Assembly: GCA_027186245.1 (NCBI GenBank)
Contig: CP114496.1
Location: 6,722,001-6,786,000, forward strand
Direction: 5' to 3'
Origin: Coriaria nepalensis
Taxonomy: Eukaryota; Streptophyta; Magnoliopsida; Cucurbitales; Coriariaceae
Length of the DNA: 64,000 nt
Under the pieces are notes generated by a model. It was given only the letters and a program-made list of their open reading frames with translations, was not told where the DNA came from and did not search any database. Positions 34,331 to 46,481 of this stretch are shown one piece after another. The number at the start of each line of letters is the position of its first letter. The first letter of the stretch is position 1. Position numbers and translations under genes: made by a program.

Positions 34331-35942
34331 GAAAACTTTTTCTAGCCCCACCTCCCCTCCTTTTGGCTTTGGCATATTATGAGTGTGTATGAGTGTGTTG
34401 ATTACTAGAATGATTTTGGGATCTCAAGTTCAATTTGCTATAAAATTAATAATGTGTTGGGAAAACTGCTTTTTAAAGTGAATTGTGAGGGAGATTTGAA
34501 CTTGGTTTGGGGGAGCTAATGTCGTGGAGGAATGAATATCATATTGAAATGTGAAAACATGATCCTAAAATCCACGAATCTACTCTACTTTCTTGTAGGC
34601 AAGAGAAGCTCCACTGAGTTAATCTAGTAACCTTGATGAATGAGTACATTTTTTTTAGTAAACGTTCATGTAATGTGGTTTGGTGCAATTTGAACTCGCA
34701 GCCTTATCACAGGAGCTACATTGTTCGGTGCAATTTGGGACCCACGTGAGATCTGGCTCATTAGTCTATATAAACTAGCAATACGTGCATTTGGTTTGCT
34801 TAGTGAAGGTCTAAAATTAATTTTAATTCTGAAATTAATATTTGATAAATTAATAATTTTATTTAAATAATAATTATTTTTATTAATTAAAATATAAAAA
34901 TAATATATAAATGTAAAAATTTATTATATTTTGACTGGAGTATGAAATTATCTTTCTAAGCTTGATTTATTCAAGAATTCCTCCATTTTAAAGAAGGAAA
35001 AAAAAAAAAAAAAGATGAACGTGACGTAACTTTGGAACATGCAACGATGTGGGTCCATTTTGCACAGTTGGTCTCAATCAATGACGATTGGACGATCCAC
35101 ATTGTCGACAAAGCTTTAGATATTGGGGCCAGCACACTCGTCTGGACACCTCAAAAATGCTATCCTCAATGGGCCCCACTGCAAAATGTCCGTCCCAACT
35201 AGCTAGCAACTAATAATGTCTCCTTCATAACTCCCTTCTCTATTTACATTTTTTATTCGATTCTTACAACTTTATACCACCGCCTTTTAGAAAAGGTTCC
35301 GACGCCACGTGGCAAGAACTGCACCACATGGATGCATGGTTGACCAGTAAGTGGCTCGGGTCATCGGCTCACAAGCCGCTTACCAATTACCTGAAAAACC
35401 GAAAAAAATAACAGATCTCAAAGAAAATTAAAAAGTAAAAAAAAAAAAAATCCTATTTAAATTATAATTAAAATTATTATATTATTATATTATATAAAAT
35501 ATTATGTATAATTAAAATTAAATTATTTATATAAATACCGTATAAATTTTCTTATACACAAATAATAATAATTATTATTGTAAGAAAAATGGAAATGGTA
35601 GTAGGTAGTTAATTGAATCCATGCAATTAAGTTACTGAGATGAAGAGTAAGAATTTAGGTGGGCCCCACGAAAACAACGTACGGTCAATAATAATGAAAG
35701 ACCAACTGAAAGATAGAAAGAGAAAGAGAAAAAGAAAACCCAGCTCAACCATTAAACAATTCCACCAGTACAAACCAAAAATCGACAGCTCAACCATTTC
35801 TGTGAGATCGATAGTCTTCTACGTTCCTTTCTCCGCCCTCCCTCAAATCTCCCTCCCATTTTTCATCGTAGAAGTTCGGATCGGGAGAAACCCCGTCTCG
35901 AATTTTCTGCATTGAGATCTTGGGAGGAAGGAAGGAAGGAAA
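34331..35942. other. Intergenic and promoter region of EDR2-like gene
   Basis: S6 3' UTR to about 34540, then AT-rich DNA. Regulatory-looking words cluster at about 35020-35350. A GA-rich leader (GGAAGGAAGGAAGGA) precedes the ATG at 35943. No other gene seen. Confidence 0.6.
35304..35345 (+). promoter_or_regulatory. Perfect palindromic G-box/ABRE and nearby W-box
   Basis: GCCACGTGGC at 35304-35313 is a 10-bp palindrome with an ACGT core of the kind bound by bZIP/bHLH factors. TTGACC at 35340-35345 is a WRKY-type W-box core. A TGACGT word lies near 35020. They are about 600 bases upstream of the EDR2-like start. Function is inferred from motif only. Confidence 0.45.
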
Positions 35943-38900
35943 ATGGAGATGCCGACGGGAGCGGCCACGACGACGGCGGTTACTAAGGTGGAGAGTCAGA
36001 GTTCGGAAAGTAGTAGTAGTGGTAGTCGGAAAGAAAGCGGAGGAGGAGGGGAAGAGAGGTCGTCTGAGTTTTTCGGTTGGGTTTATCATATCGGTGTGAA
36101 TTCGATTGGTTCTGAATATTGTCATGTCCGATTTCTCTTCGTTCATGGCAAGTATGTTGAGATGTACAAGCGTGATCCGCATGAGAATCCTGGAATTGTA
36201 ATAATTTCTTCCTCGCTCTCTTTCATCTTTCGTTCTTACTTCTTTTCTGTTTGGTTGCTCAGAAATATGGAGATTAATTTTCTATTTGTTTGCTCGAATT
36301 ATTACTCGTCAAATAGAAATATACCTTTTTTTTTTCTTTTAATTAGTTAGCTGATGATTGGTTTATCAATAATCGGTGAAGATGCATATGAAGTTGAATG
36401 TTCAGCTGCTCATCAAAAGAAACTAGTATCTTTTACAGGAAGACTGTAGATGAATATATAATTGATTTATGGAATTGCATAATGCAGATAATTTTCATAG
36501 AAAAAATCCACCAAAACATATTCTTTCATTTAATTCAGTTTGGTGCTGCAGAACTAAGTGTGGTGAATGGGTGTGGGTGACGTGCAATAGAAGGGACATT
36601 ATTTAAATTCCCCACATGAGCTCTAATGCTACTCAGCCCCTAGGTTTGGTTCATGCTGGAGAGGGAGAAAGAGAGGGGGTGGCGTGGGATTTCTCTGTTG
36701 TGTTTATAATATTATAATTAACTTTTCTTTCTATTTTGGGTAATATTTTGGAGAAGTGGGAAAAGAAAGAAAGAAAAGAACTATTGTAAAGAAGTGCATA
36801 AAAGCGAAGATTGTCCTCAACTAATTAAAATTTTCAATTTGTCAAGACTAATGGGTATTTATATCTGCTTTCTTATAAAACTTTCCATGGCTACCGAATG
36901 GAAATGATAGTGGAGTGTTGAATATCACATTAAATGGATTTAGTTTGTCATGCATATGCTTTTAGATTAGGCTTCCTCTGCATTGTCTTACTGCTACTAT
37001 TCATTGATGCCTTATTTAGTATTTTGACTTTTTCTTGGTGCACAGAGACCCATTAGGAGGGGTGTTGTAGGCCCCACACTCATGGTTGAGGAACTAGGAC
37101 GTCGAAAGGTCAACCATCGAGTAAGTCAATATTAACATCTAATTTTCATTCTACCACTAGTAATATGAGAGTCATCTTATTAGGCTGGTCTAATATGATA
37201 ATGAGAAAATGGAAGCTAAGCTATGCTTCTTATGTTTTGATTTTATAGGATGTTTATGTCATACGAATCTACAATAGATTGGATGATGCCAAAAAAGGAG
37301 AGGTAAGTTACAGTCACATCCATCAGTTTCTGAGTATTATGTTTGAAGATTATTCTTCTGTGCATGGATTACAATTCTGGAAAAGCGGTAGAGTTCTAAC
37401 CTTACAACTCTTGAAGTTGTTATCCTTTTGCACTATTTGCTTTGGGGCTGTACAGTTTGGGAGCTTTAGATTGGGCGAGATCTATTACTGGTCAAGTCAC
37501 TTACACCCTTAATCATTCTTTTATTTTGCTTAAAGATTGCTTGTGCTACTGCTGGAGAGGCCAAAAAATGGATGGAGGCTTTTGATCATGCTAAGCAACA
37601 GGTATAAGATAAAAAACTTTGAAGGTTAAATAACTTGCATAGAGAGACTATATATGCAATCAGGATGTAGAAAACTGTGATTTCCCCGTTTATTAAGTTT
37701 AATCATGAGAGTAATGTTCAGAAATTATTGAATTTCCATTTATAAGAATAGTTATGCCCAATTTTAAAGTTTCGTAGAGACAACGAGTTTCTGTAATATA
37801 TCTATGTGTATAATCGAGATTTCAATATGATAGGCAGGAATTGAGTTGGCAAGAGGAGGTAGTGCCAGAAACAAACTGAATATGGAAACAGAGTATGCTT
37901 CTTTTCTTATCTCTGAACTGTAAAATTTCTGTTCAAGCACATAATGGTCGTTCAGTGTTTAATGAACTTCAATGATTGGACATATCTTGAGGATGTTTGG
38001 ATTGTAATATTTGTGAAATTTCTTTGTCAAATTGGCAAGTTGTAGGGGAATACTATCAACTGCAACTGGTAGAATTTTCTCAAAAGAAAAGAGGGCTGAA
38101 GCAAGATCAGTGTCAACTCTTTGTCACTCTTTCTTAACTTTCTTCACTTTTTATGCTATGCAAGGATAAATCTGGGAGGACACAGACCAAGAGTGAGGCG
38201 GTATGCACATGGGTTAAGAAACCTAATCAGAATTGGGCAAGGTGAGGTGGTTGTGGTCTTTCTATATCCCTATTAACCCCCCCCCCCCCCCCCCCTCTTT
38301 TGATTTTGTGATGGTTTTGATATAGTTCTCTTCAAGCTCTTTAAGTGATATCAAACCAATGTTCCTACCTTAACTATATTCAGTGAAGTTTAGGGTAATT
38401 TCTTTGTGTATATAAACTATGCTTTTTGCGTAGTCACTGATAGAAATATATAAGTTCTTTGTTATATCCACATTGCCTACAAGAAATATATACACATATA
38501 TATATATAGATTTAGACATTCTTTTTTCTTGAAAAAAATTAATCGAGTTGTTCTATACAGATATAGCTCTATGTCTTACCTTTCTGATACCCGTACTTGT
38601 GCCCACACACAGGTCCAGAAACACTTGTGCGCCAATCCTCAAGTGGGCATGGTAGTGTTAGGCCAGATGGATTTGAAAGAGAATCAGGGGATGCAATTGA
38701 AGGTCATGAGTGGAAGTGCGTTCGTTCAATCAATGGTACTTTCCTCTTAGACTTTCTTTCTTTTTCGCATATCAACGGTGGACAACAATCTACCCTTCTT
38801 TCCAATCTGAGCTTACATTTGGAGTGATAATATTCAAATGATGCATAAAGTTTCTGTTCACAGTACTGATAATAATCATCTGTAGAATTTTTTGGTGTGT

Positions 38901-41900
38901 AAGAAGATGTACTACTAGGATTCTCAGGATGGGGATATTGAGCCTGCCTTGTGATTAGAGCGAGTCCTCCAAGATCATCAAAGCTTATATCTTTTCATCA
39001 TAAAATAATGTGGAAATGGTCTTTAATAAATTTCAGTCTAGTTTTATTTTTATCCTCATATATATCCGAAAAAAGTTGTTTTCAATATGTTTCATGTTCA
39101 TTCTTTTTCTCTTTGGCTTTCAGGTGTTCGAATCTTTGAGGATGTGTCAGCAGCCAAGGTAGCAATTGATAAACTATTTCCCATTAATCAGATAGTTTCA
39201 TAAGACTTCCACTTCTGCTGGACCTTGGTATATTTATGACAAATGAAAAGCTTGAGGAATATGTGTTGCATTGCCTAGGTGCTCATTAGGATTACATACC
39301 TCCTTTTACCTTAAATCATTCCCCCTTGGTACATTATTCTGAAAGATTCCCGTAAGAGCTTACTTACATAAGCTCCATCAATTCTCTATTTTATTTATTT
39401 ATTTATTTTCCATAAAGCATCCCTTGTTAATTGTTTCATAAAAGACTTCTTATTTGCAATAAAAGATTGGGACATAGTGTTTTCTATTAATTTTTATAAA
39501 AAAATATGATTCCTGACTTGAATTTTCAGGTTTTTCTGTTTCTCAATGATACAGAACTAGATATATTGCCTCTTATAATTCTGTTTCAGTAATTTTGACT
39601 CTTTCTAGAAAGGAAAAAGTGTCCTTGTTAAGGCTGTTGGTGTGGTGGATGCAAATGCAGACACTGTGTTTGAATTAGTTCTAAACCTTGATCGACGTCA
39701 AAGATATGAGTAAGTTGCTCATATATAATTTTTCCTCTGGTGTCTTAAGGACATGGATACGACCTCAGAGTTTTCAAACTGTCATATTTTCAGGTGGGAT
39801 ATGCTAACAAGTGACTTGGAGCTGCTAGATTCTTATGATGGACATTATGAAGTTGTCTATGGAACCTATGACCCAAAATATCTGACTCGGTAATGTTTGT
39901 AGACGTGGTTACTCATTCAAACAGATTTAATTTTATAGTTTTCTCATCTGAAAGTTGTGTCACACACTACTAAAAAAATGTCCATGTCTGCTTTTGCTTC
40001 AAATTCATATGCGCTTACTTGAATCTGAACTTCGTTTCATTTCTTGGCAGATGGAAATCCAAAAAAGATTTTATCTTCTCCAGGCAATGGTTTCGAGCAC
40101 AAGATGGAACTTATAGTAAGAATAGATGTTCTTAAACTTAATATGTTGGCTGCTTGTTTTCAATAAGAACATTTCATATATCTTAAACCAACCATCGACA
40201 AGAAAATGCACCAGTTAGCCTGTTTGCCTCTATTAACGTTAGTGCTGATTCAGGAGAGCTAGGCATAACTGATATGGCAGTTATGCTTTCATTTAAGATC
40301 AATTGACCACAATATTTCCAATTTATAGTGATAATTTTGGCCAAAGGCAGGGCGAGCTTGGGCTGTCCCCTAAATATTTAATATATGTCTTGAGCCCGAC
40401 CCATCCCATGCCTTCCCTAGTTCTATATTATGTTGTAGCACTTTCAGTCTTAGCTCTACTGGATGTTATGAGTTCGTTGGATTCATAATTTAAGCCTAAA
40501 TCCTGGCTGCTTTTACATAGAATAGGCGTGAACTTTGTTGCTTTATTGTCGTATCTACTTCAGATTTATTAACGTTTTTTTTTCCCTTGCAAAATCTTGA
40601 TTCAACTCTCTTGGCTCGCTTCTGTTTCTTTATTCATGTAGCAATCCTGCAATTTCCAGCTGTGCATAAGAAGAAACCCCCAAAATATGGGTATCGGCGC
40701 ACAAAAGTTAATCGTAAGAGTTATTTTTCCTTCATTCGAAAGTCTCTTAGCGAGGCATTCTTGTCCCTGTCCTGTAACATCGTATTTTATTTCTTTCTTT
40801 TTGTAGCGTCTACTTGGGAAATTAGATGTTTAAACACTTCCATGGGTGTAACTGCTCCAAAATGTCTTGTCACACAAATGCTAGAGATTCATTCTTTGGG
40901 CTGGTGTAGATGGAAGAATAATCGTTGTTCGAAGTTTGAAAGGAGTGTCCCATATGCGTTATTGTGCCAAGTTGCAGGTGTGCCCATCTAGCTTCTTCTT
41001 TCTGCCATTCGTGTAAAACCTGAAATAAACATTGATGCCATTGCAGCCTCGTTTTGTTTTCGAATTCTAAGATTAATGGTTCATTTGAGTTAGAGTTCAA
41101 ACTGGAAATGAAATAAAATGTATTTTGCTTGAATTGTGAGGTAACTGGATTCCCATTTGGATCAATGGTATGAAACGAACTAAAGCTTTGTAGCCCAAAC
41201 TAGAGTCTTGCAGCCCCAAACTAGAATTTATACCTAAAGTGGCGTTTCAGAATCTCAACCGAAGAATCCTTAAGCTGAAAGAAAGAAAGAGAAAAGAGAT
41301 ATAAATTGATCTTCCATATCTTTTCTTCTTCTCCTAGAAATGTTGGCATGAAGTATTTCTGTTAATCTGTCACCTTAAAACTGGATGCTTCGTTGTTGAT
41401 TTTCCTAATTTTTTTCAGGCATGAAGGAATATGTCGAAGCGAATCCAGCACTCAAAGTGGAATCTGCCAGCACAGTTGTTCATTCAAAAGTCTCAGATGT
41501 CTCAAACAGTGAATATGAAGATGGAGAAGTGGTGGATGAGTTTTATGATGCTATTGCTGCTGACTCCTCTCCATCATCATCATCCGATGTGGAAAGTGAT
41601 AGTGAAAAAGAAAATGAACCTGACATACAGGTTTTGCATTTTCTTCTTGATGATATATGGAACAGTGATCATCTTTGTGCCTTTTTGGTTCACTCTCCAA
41701 TACCTAGGACTTTTTACCCATACTTGATAAACAATACTAGAGTAAATCTTGTTCATTACTTTCTCCAGCCCAAAAAACTCAAGCTGAAGAATGTTTCTTG
41801 GGCCATAGCAAGCTTAACTGTGAGGCATCAATCAGACAAGGAATTAGATCCTAGTGTAACTCCTACCACCTTTGATCCAAGCCAATTCCATAGTTCCTTT

Positions 41901-44111
41901 AACAAAGGGAAGGATGAGAAGGATACAAACTGTTGGACATCTCCAAGTGGCGAAGGATTCATGATCAGGGGAAAAACTTATCTCCAGGACAATCATAAGG
42001 TGGGTCTTACTTTACTTTTCTACTATACATGTAACTTTAAGTCCACATCACATAAAAGTGCAACCACATCGATGTGCCCCCTTTTAGGAGTATCATTTCC
42101 TGTCTTCTGAGTGCTTGTGTGTAAACTTTATAGTTAAACTCTTTTCAGATAAGAGGAGGAGAACCACTTCTCAAGCTAATAGGAGTAGATTGGTTTAAAG
42201 TTGACAGTAGCGTTGATGGTATTGCACTACATCCCAGGAGTCTTGTTCAGGTACACTTTTTTTTTGGATGTTACGTGGATTTATTCTTTATGGTATGTGA
42301 ACATGCAAAAAGATCTTTTGTTTCTTATTTCATAATGATAAGTCCGTATAGACAACAATCTCTATGTACTGAGTTTTCTCCATCAGCATTATAAGATTCA
42401 TCCAAGTAATTATCTTTCTTAGTCTACCTAACAAAAGTGTATAGTCAACATTTTCTGAATTGATGTCACATTTTATTCCTGATTTTGGAAAACATGATCC
42501 AGCAACTCTTGAGCCTCTTATTAGTTGTGAATTCGAAAACCATAAGTGTCCGACTCTGTTTTCTTCATTTTCCTGATTACCAGTCAGAAGCAGGGAAGAA
42601 GCTTCCTCTCATTCTTGTTGTCAATCTCCAGGTATGTGTTTATGCATTGTAATCTCCTCTTATATCGGAAATATTTTTAAGCACAAATGTTTCACTCAGT
42701 GGGCAAAATTAGCACATGTTCTGGTAGAAGCAATGAAAAAGGTAGCAAGTATAGGTGCATAGGTATTTTGTTAAGGTTTTCAAGCTTGAACAATGTCAAA
42801 CATCAGGAACACACCCCCCTCCCCCCCCCCCCCCCCCCCAAGTGAAAGCACAAACTATATTCATTGGTACCATCATGGACATAAAATGGGCCTATATTAG
42901 GATCCAAAAGGTTCTAATTGGAAAATGGTACACCCTTGCAACACTTACATTGCTATAAACTTGACTTCATCTGGTACATGATTAAATGCCAGTTTGAGAT
43001 TAAAACTCCTTTTGGGCCAACAAAATCCAATTTATGTCCACAATATCAAAGAAATGCACTTAGGATCCACAAATTGTTATCTAGATTCCATTTTTTTACT
43101 GCCTGCCCAAATAGAGCTTTTAGTTCTTCAGTTGGTATTTTTGGGTGAATTCTCAGGTTTTAGAGGGTACATATGAGGTACAACCGAAAAAAGTGTTAAA
43201 TTCTTGGACATATTTTACTTACAAATGGATTGTGAGTTCTGAGTATCTCTGAAATTATATTTCTAACAAGATTATTTTTCTGTTTTAATGTGGCCTTTCC
43301 TGTTTCTTACAGGTTCCAGCAAAACCAAACTACAGTTTGGTCCTTTACTATGCTGCAGGAAGACCAGTAAAGAAAGATTCTTTACTGGCGAAATTTGTAG
43401 ATGGAAATGACATGTTCCGGGATGCAAGATTCAAACTAATTCCCAGTATTGTTGAGGTATAGAACCTCAACTGCTTTAATACAATATATTTTCTGCCCTT
43501 ATGGCATGAGAAAGCTAATTACTAGTTTCAATGGCGACAGGGATATTGGATGGTCAAGCGTGCGGTTGGAACTAAGGCTTGCCTTTTGGGAAAAGCTGTA
43601 ACTTGTAAGTACTTGAGACGGGACAATTTTCTTGAGGTAATTTTATGGTTTTACCCCACATAATGTTTCCGTATGCACTTGTATCAGTCATGCTAACATT
43701 TCTCGCTATTCAGTATCAATACTTTGAAGTAGAATTTTCTTACTATTCCACTTCGAGTTAGTATTTCCCTTTTGTTTAATAACAAGCTTTGACAAACAAT
43801 TTCTCTTATTCATCCAGATTGATGTAGATATTGGATCATCGTCAGTAGCAAGGAGTGTGATTGGCCTTGTACTCGGATATGTCACAACCTTAGTCGTAGA
43901 CCTTGCAATTCTAATCGAGGTTTTTTATTATTTTATTTTTTTTACCTTAATTCTTGTTAATATTTCCACTTAATGAATGATTAATTTCCCTTTGTATATG
44001 TTTGCTTGTGTGAAGGCTCAAGAAGAGGAAGAGTTGCCTGAGTATATTCTCGGAACTGTTCAGTTAAACAGAGTGAGGCTGGATTCAGCTGTACATTTGG
44101 AAGATCCATGA
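35943..44111 (+). CDS. EDR2: ENHANCED DISEASE RESISTANCE 2-like protein (PH, START, DUF1336)
   Basis: Twenty-one coding exons join in frame: 35943-36197, 37046-37120, 37249-37302, 37536-37601, 37834-37892, 38165-38241, 38613-38735, 39124-39158, 39609-39709, 39794-39889, 40051-40115, 40642-40713, 40807-40977, 41419-41630, 41769-41999, 42149-42250, 42584-42631, 43313-43456, 43541-43636, 43818-43919 and 44016-44111. The product is about 759 residues. After a Ser/Gly-rich N-terminus comes a PH domain (about 35-145, GWVYHIGVNSIGSEYCHVRF), a START lipid-transfer domain (about 225-430, EWKCVRSINGVRIFEDVSAA), an acidic Ser-rich linker (about 430-500) and an EDR2 C-terminal DUF1336 domain (about 505-735, GYWMVKRAVGTKACLLGKAV). 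In Arabidopsis EDR2 binds PI4P and dampens salicylate-dependent defence and cell death. EDR2 and EDR2L paralogues cannot be told apart here. Confidence 0.93.
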
Positions 44112-46481
44112 AACTTTTCCTTGAGTTTCTTATCCTTTGTAGCATATGCTGTTTATTGGGAGAAGGAGATCATCATCGCATCGCATCACGTGTATACGAC
44201 TGATGTGAGAGGGAGAAGATCGGTACCGGGTGGTGGATTCCATCTCATCCCTCTCCATATACACCTTATGTATGAAACACTTTCTGGTATATTGGCGGGA
44301 TTCCATTCTCTTAGAAGCTCTTACAGTAGTGCAGAGTCACTCCTTCCTTTGTAAAGGGATTTATTTAGTTGAGTAATAACAATACGAGTTCTCTCACACA
44401 TTGATTTTTTCAAAATTTTATTTTCATTTTCTTTTAGGAAGAGAGAGATTATAATTACAATTAATGAGGAGGTTATTTGATGTTGTACTGTGTAGTGTCT
44501 GAACTATTAAAGATCCACTTCCACCATTGACGGAAGCTCAATAAAAAAAAATGAAAATTTTGTTTCATTACTTACACCACTTCCATTGATTTAATCAACT
44601 AAACAGTGGAAAATGTTTGGATTGGGGAAATTTCGAAATCCTAATTTCTCAATCTCCTAAACCTAATCATTAAATGGTGTATGATCACGTATCAAATCTA
44701 AGCATTTAACTATTAAGGGTCGCTTTCTCATAGATTACTCATGAACCTACTCCAACCCACGCTTCCTCTTTTTCCTTCTTTTGCTTTTTATTATGTTTGT
44801 CAATGCCTACTTTATGCTTGATTGATGATTTTATTCCCTCATGCACATATTACGATTGATAAGATCTTACGACAGGGTCTAAGAGTAAACATATGTTTTC
44901 TGTAGCTAGTTTATATAAAATTTTGACATGGTATTATTACTTACTTACTCATAACTATTAAAATCAAACCCATGATACTCTTTAACTCTACTCTTTTGAC
45001 CCGTTTTTTTAGGTTAATTAATCTCTCTTCCTCAAAAGATGTGTTTGTTTCTTTGTTCGAGGCCACACGACCGGTCGGACCCTTTTTACGGATTGTCTGT
45101 CGATAATAAAATAGCTTTTTAAGGATCAAAGTTTAGACATGTAAACTGTTCTGTTCTGTTCTGACTAATTACTTTTGACTAATTAAAGCAATTCAGATTT
45201 CTTCATCTCTCTCTCTCCCCGCCAAAAAGAACGAGGACATCAATCCAACAAAACCAAACCACAAAGGGATGAATCCTGAATTGTACACACCCAAGCAGGA
45301 GTGAAGAATACCTGATTGCTCCGATACATTCTCAGGCATACTTATGTTACTATCTTGTAGTCTAAAATTAGTAACTGAAATCATGTTATTTGATTTATGG
45401 ATAATAAGAAGGAGATAAAAACTCTAAATAAAATTTAAATAAAATAAAATTAGATAATATTTATTTATTTATATTACATTATAACTCACTCCATTTTAAC
45501 AAAATTTAATTTTTCTATTTCACAAATACTTCATCAAGCAAAAGAGCAAGTAAGAGCATGATTTCACATATAAAATTACAAAATAGTGGCATAATTATGA
45601 TTGGCACGTGAGGTCTGCATGTAAATATGTGGTAGCATATTGGTGTGATAAATTTAATTCCTTTTCACGTACTTTTGTGCCCATGCATCATGCATCATGC
45701 ATCATGCATCATGCATCATGCATCATGATTGCACAAATAATCACTCCGGAAAAATGATAATAAAACTATTGTATAAATAGTAGCCTCCACTCATCAATAT
45801 ATAAAAGTTCAGTGAAGCATTTTTGTGAATAATTATTACCCACATCACTGTTCAGAATTCTAATTTCTGAAATATAAATTGATAGTCAAAATATCAATTT
45901 TTAATTTTTTTTAATTTTTCATATTTCAAAGCACAAGTAAAAAGATTTATTGCGTTTTATTGAACAAGAAGGGGGGGGGGGGGAATGTATAGAATTGTTT
46001 TTGAAAGGATAAAAAATGGATATAGATAGATGAGGTAGGGTTCATGCCCCCACAGTGCCCAAATACCAATTCAAGTGAGTCAGTGCAGCAAACTTATTGG
46101 ATACTCTCCTTGTGTAAAAAGAAAGCAAGAAAAAGCTGTTTCTCATAAACGAATGCCTTTATTCCTAAATGCCAAAAACACCACCCAAAATAAATAAACA
46201 GCCAAAAGGGTCCCCCCTCCTGCTCCTAAAAGTAGCCATATTGTATTCCCATATCAACTAATCACTCCCTAAAGTCATCTCCTTTATTTATTTTTTTTTC
46301 CTCTCTTTCTCTAGTCCCCATGCACTGGTCACTCAAACCAAAATAAAATAAAATAAAATAAAATAAAATAACTAAAAATTAGAGGAGAGAGAGAGAGAGA
46401 GTTATTACTGTTTATTAAGTTCTTTTCTTGGGTACCTTCATTCTTTCCCCCTCCTCTTCTCTTATGCACTTTTGAGTTCCA
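44112..46481. other. Intergenic and promoter region of LRR receptor gene
   Basis: EDR2-like 3' UTR to about 44570, then AT-rich DNA without coding signal. Contains a G-run near 45971-45982, an (AAAAT)n run at about 46341-46370 and a GA run at about 46385-46401 in the leader of the receptor gene. Confidence 0.6.
45682..45727. repeat. Six tandem CATGCAT (RY-element) copies
   Basis: CATGCAT repeats six times from 45682 to 45723 and ends in CATG. Every unit contains CATGCA, the RY/Sph core bound by B3-domain factors of the ABI3/FUS3 type. It lies about 755 bases upstream of the receptor ATG. Confidence 0.9.

Noticed and set aside
38277..38296. Long C-run, like those near 42814-42840 and the G-run near 45972
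   Set aside because: Homopolymers in introns or intergenic DNA; lengths may be affected by sequencing error and no function is implied.
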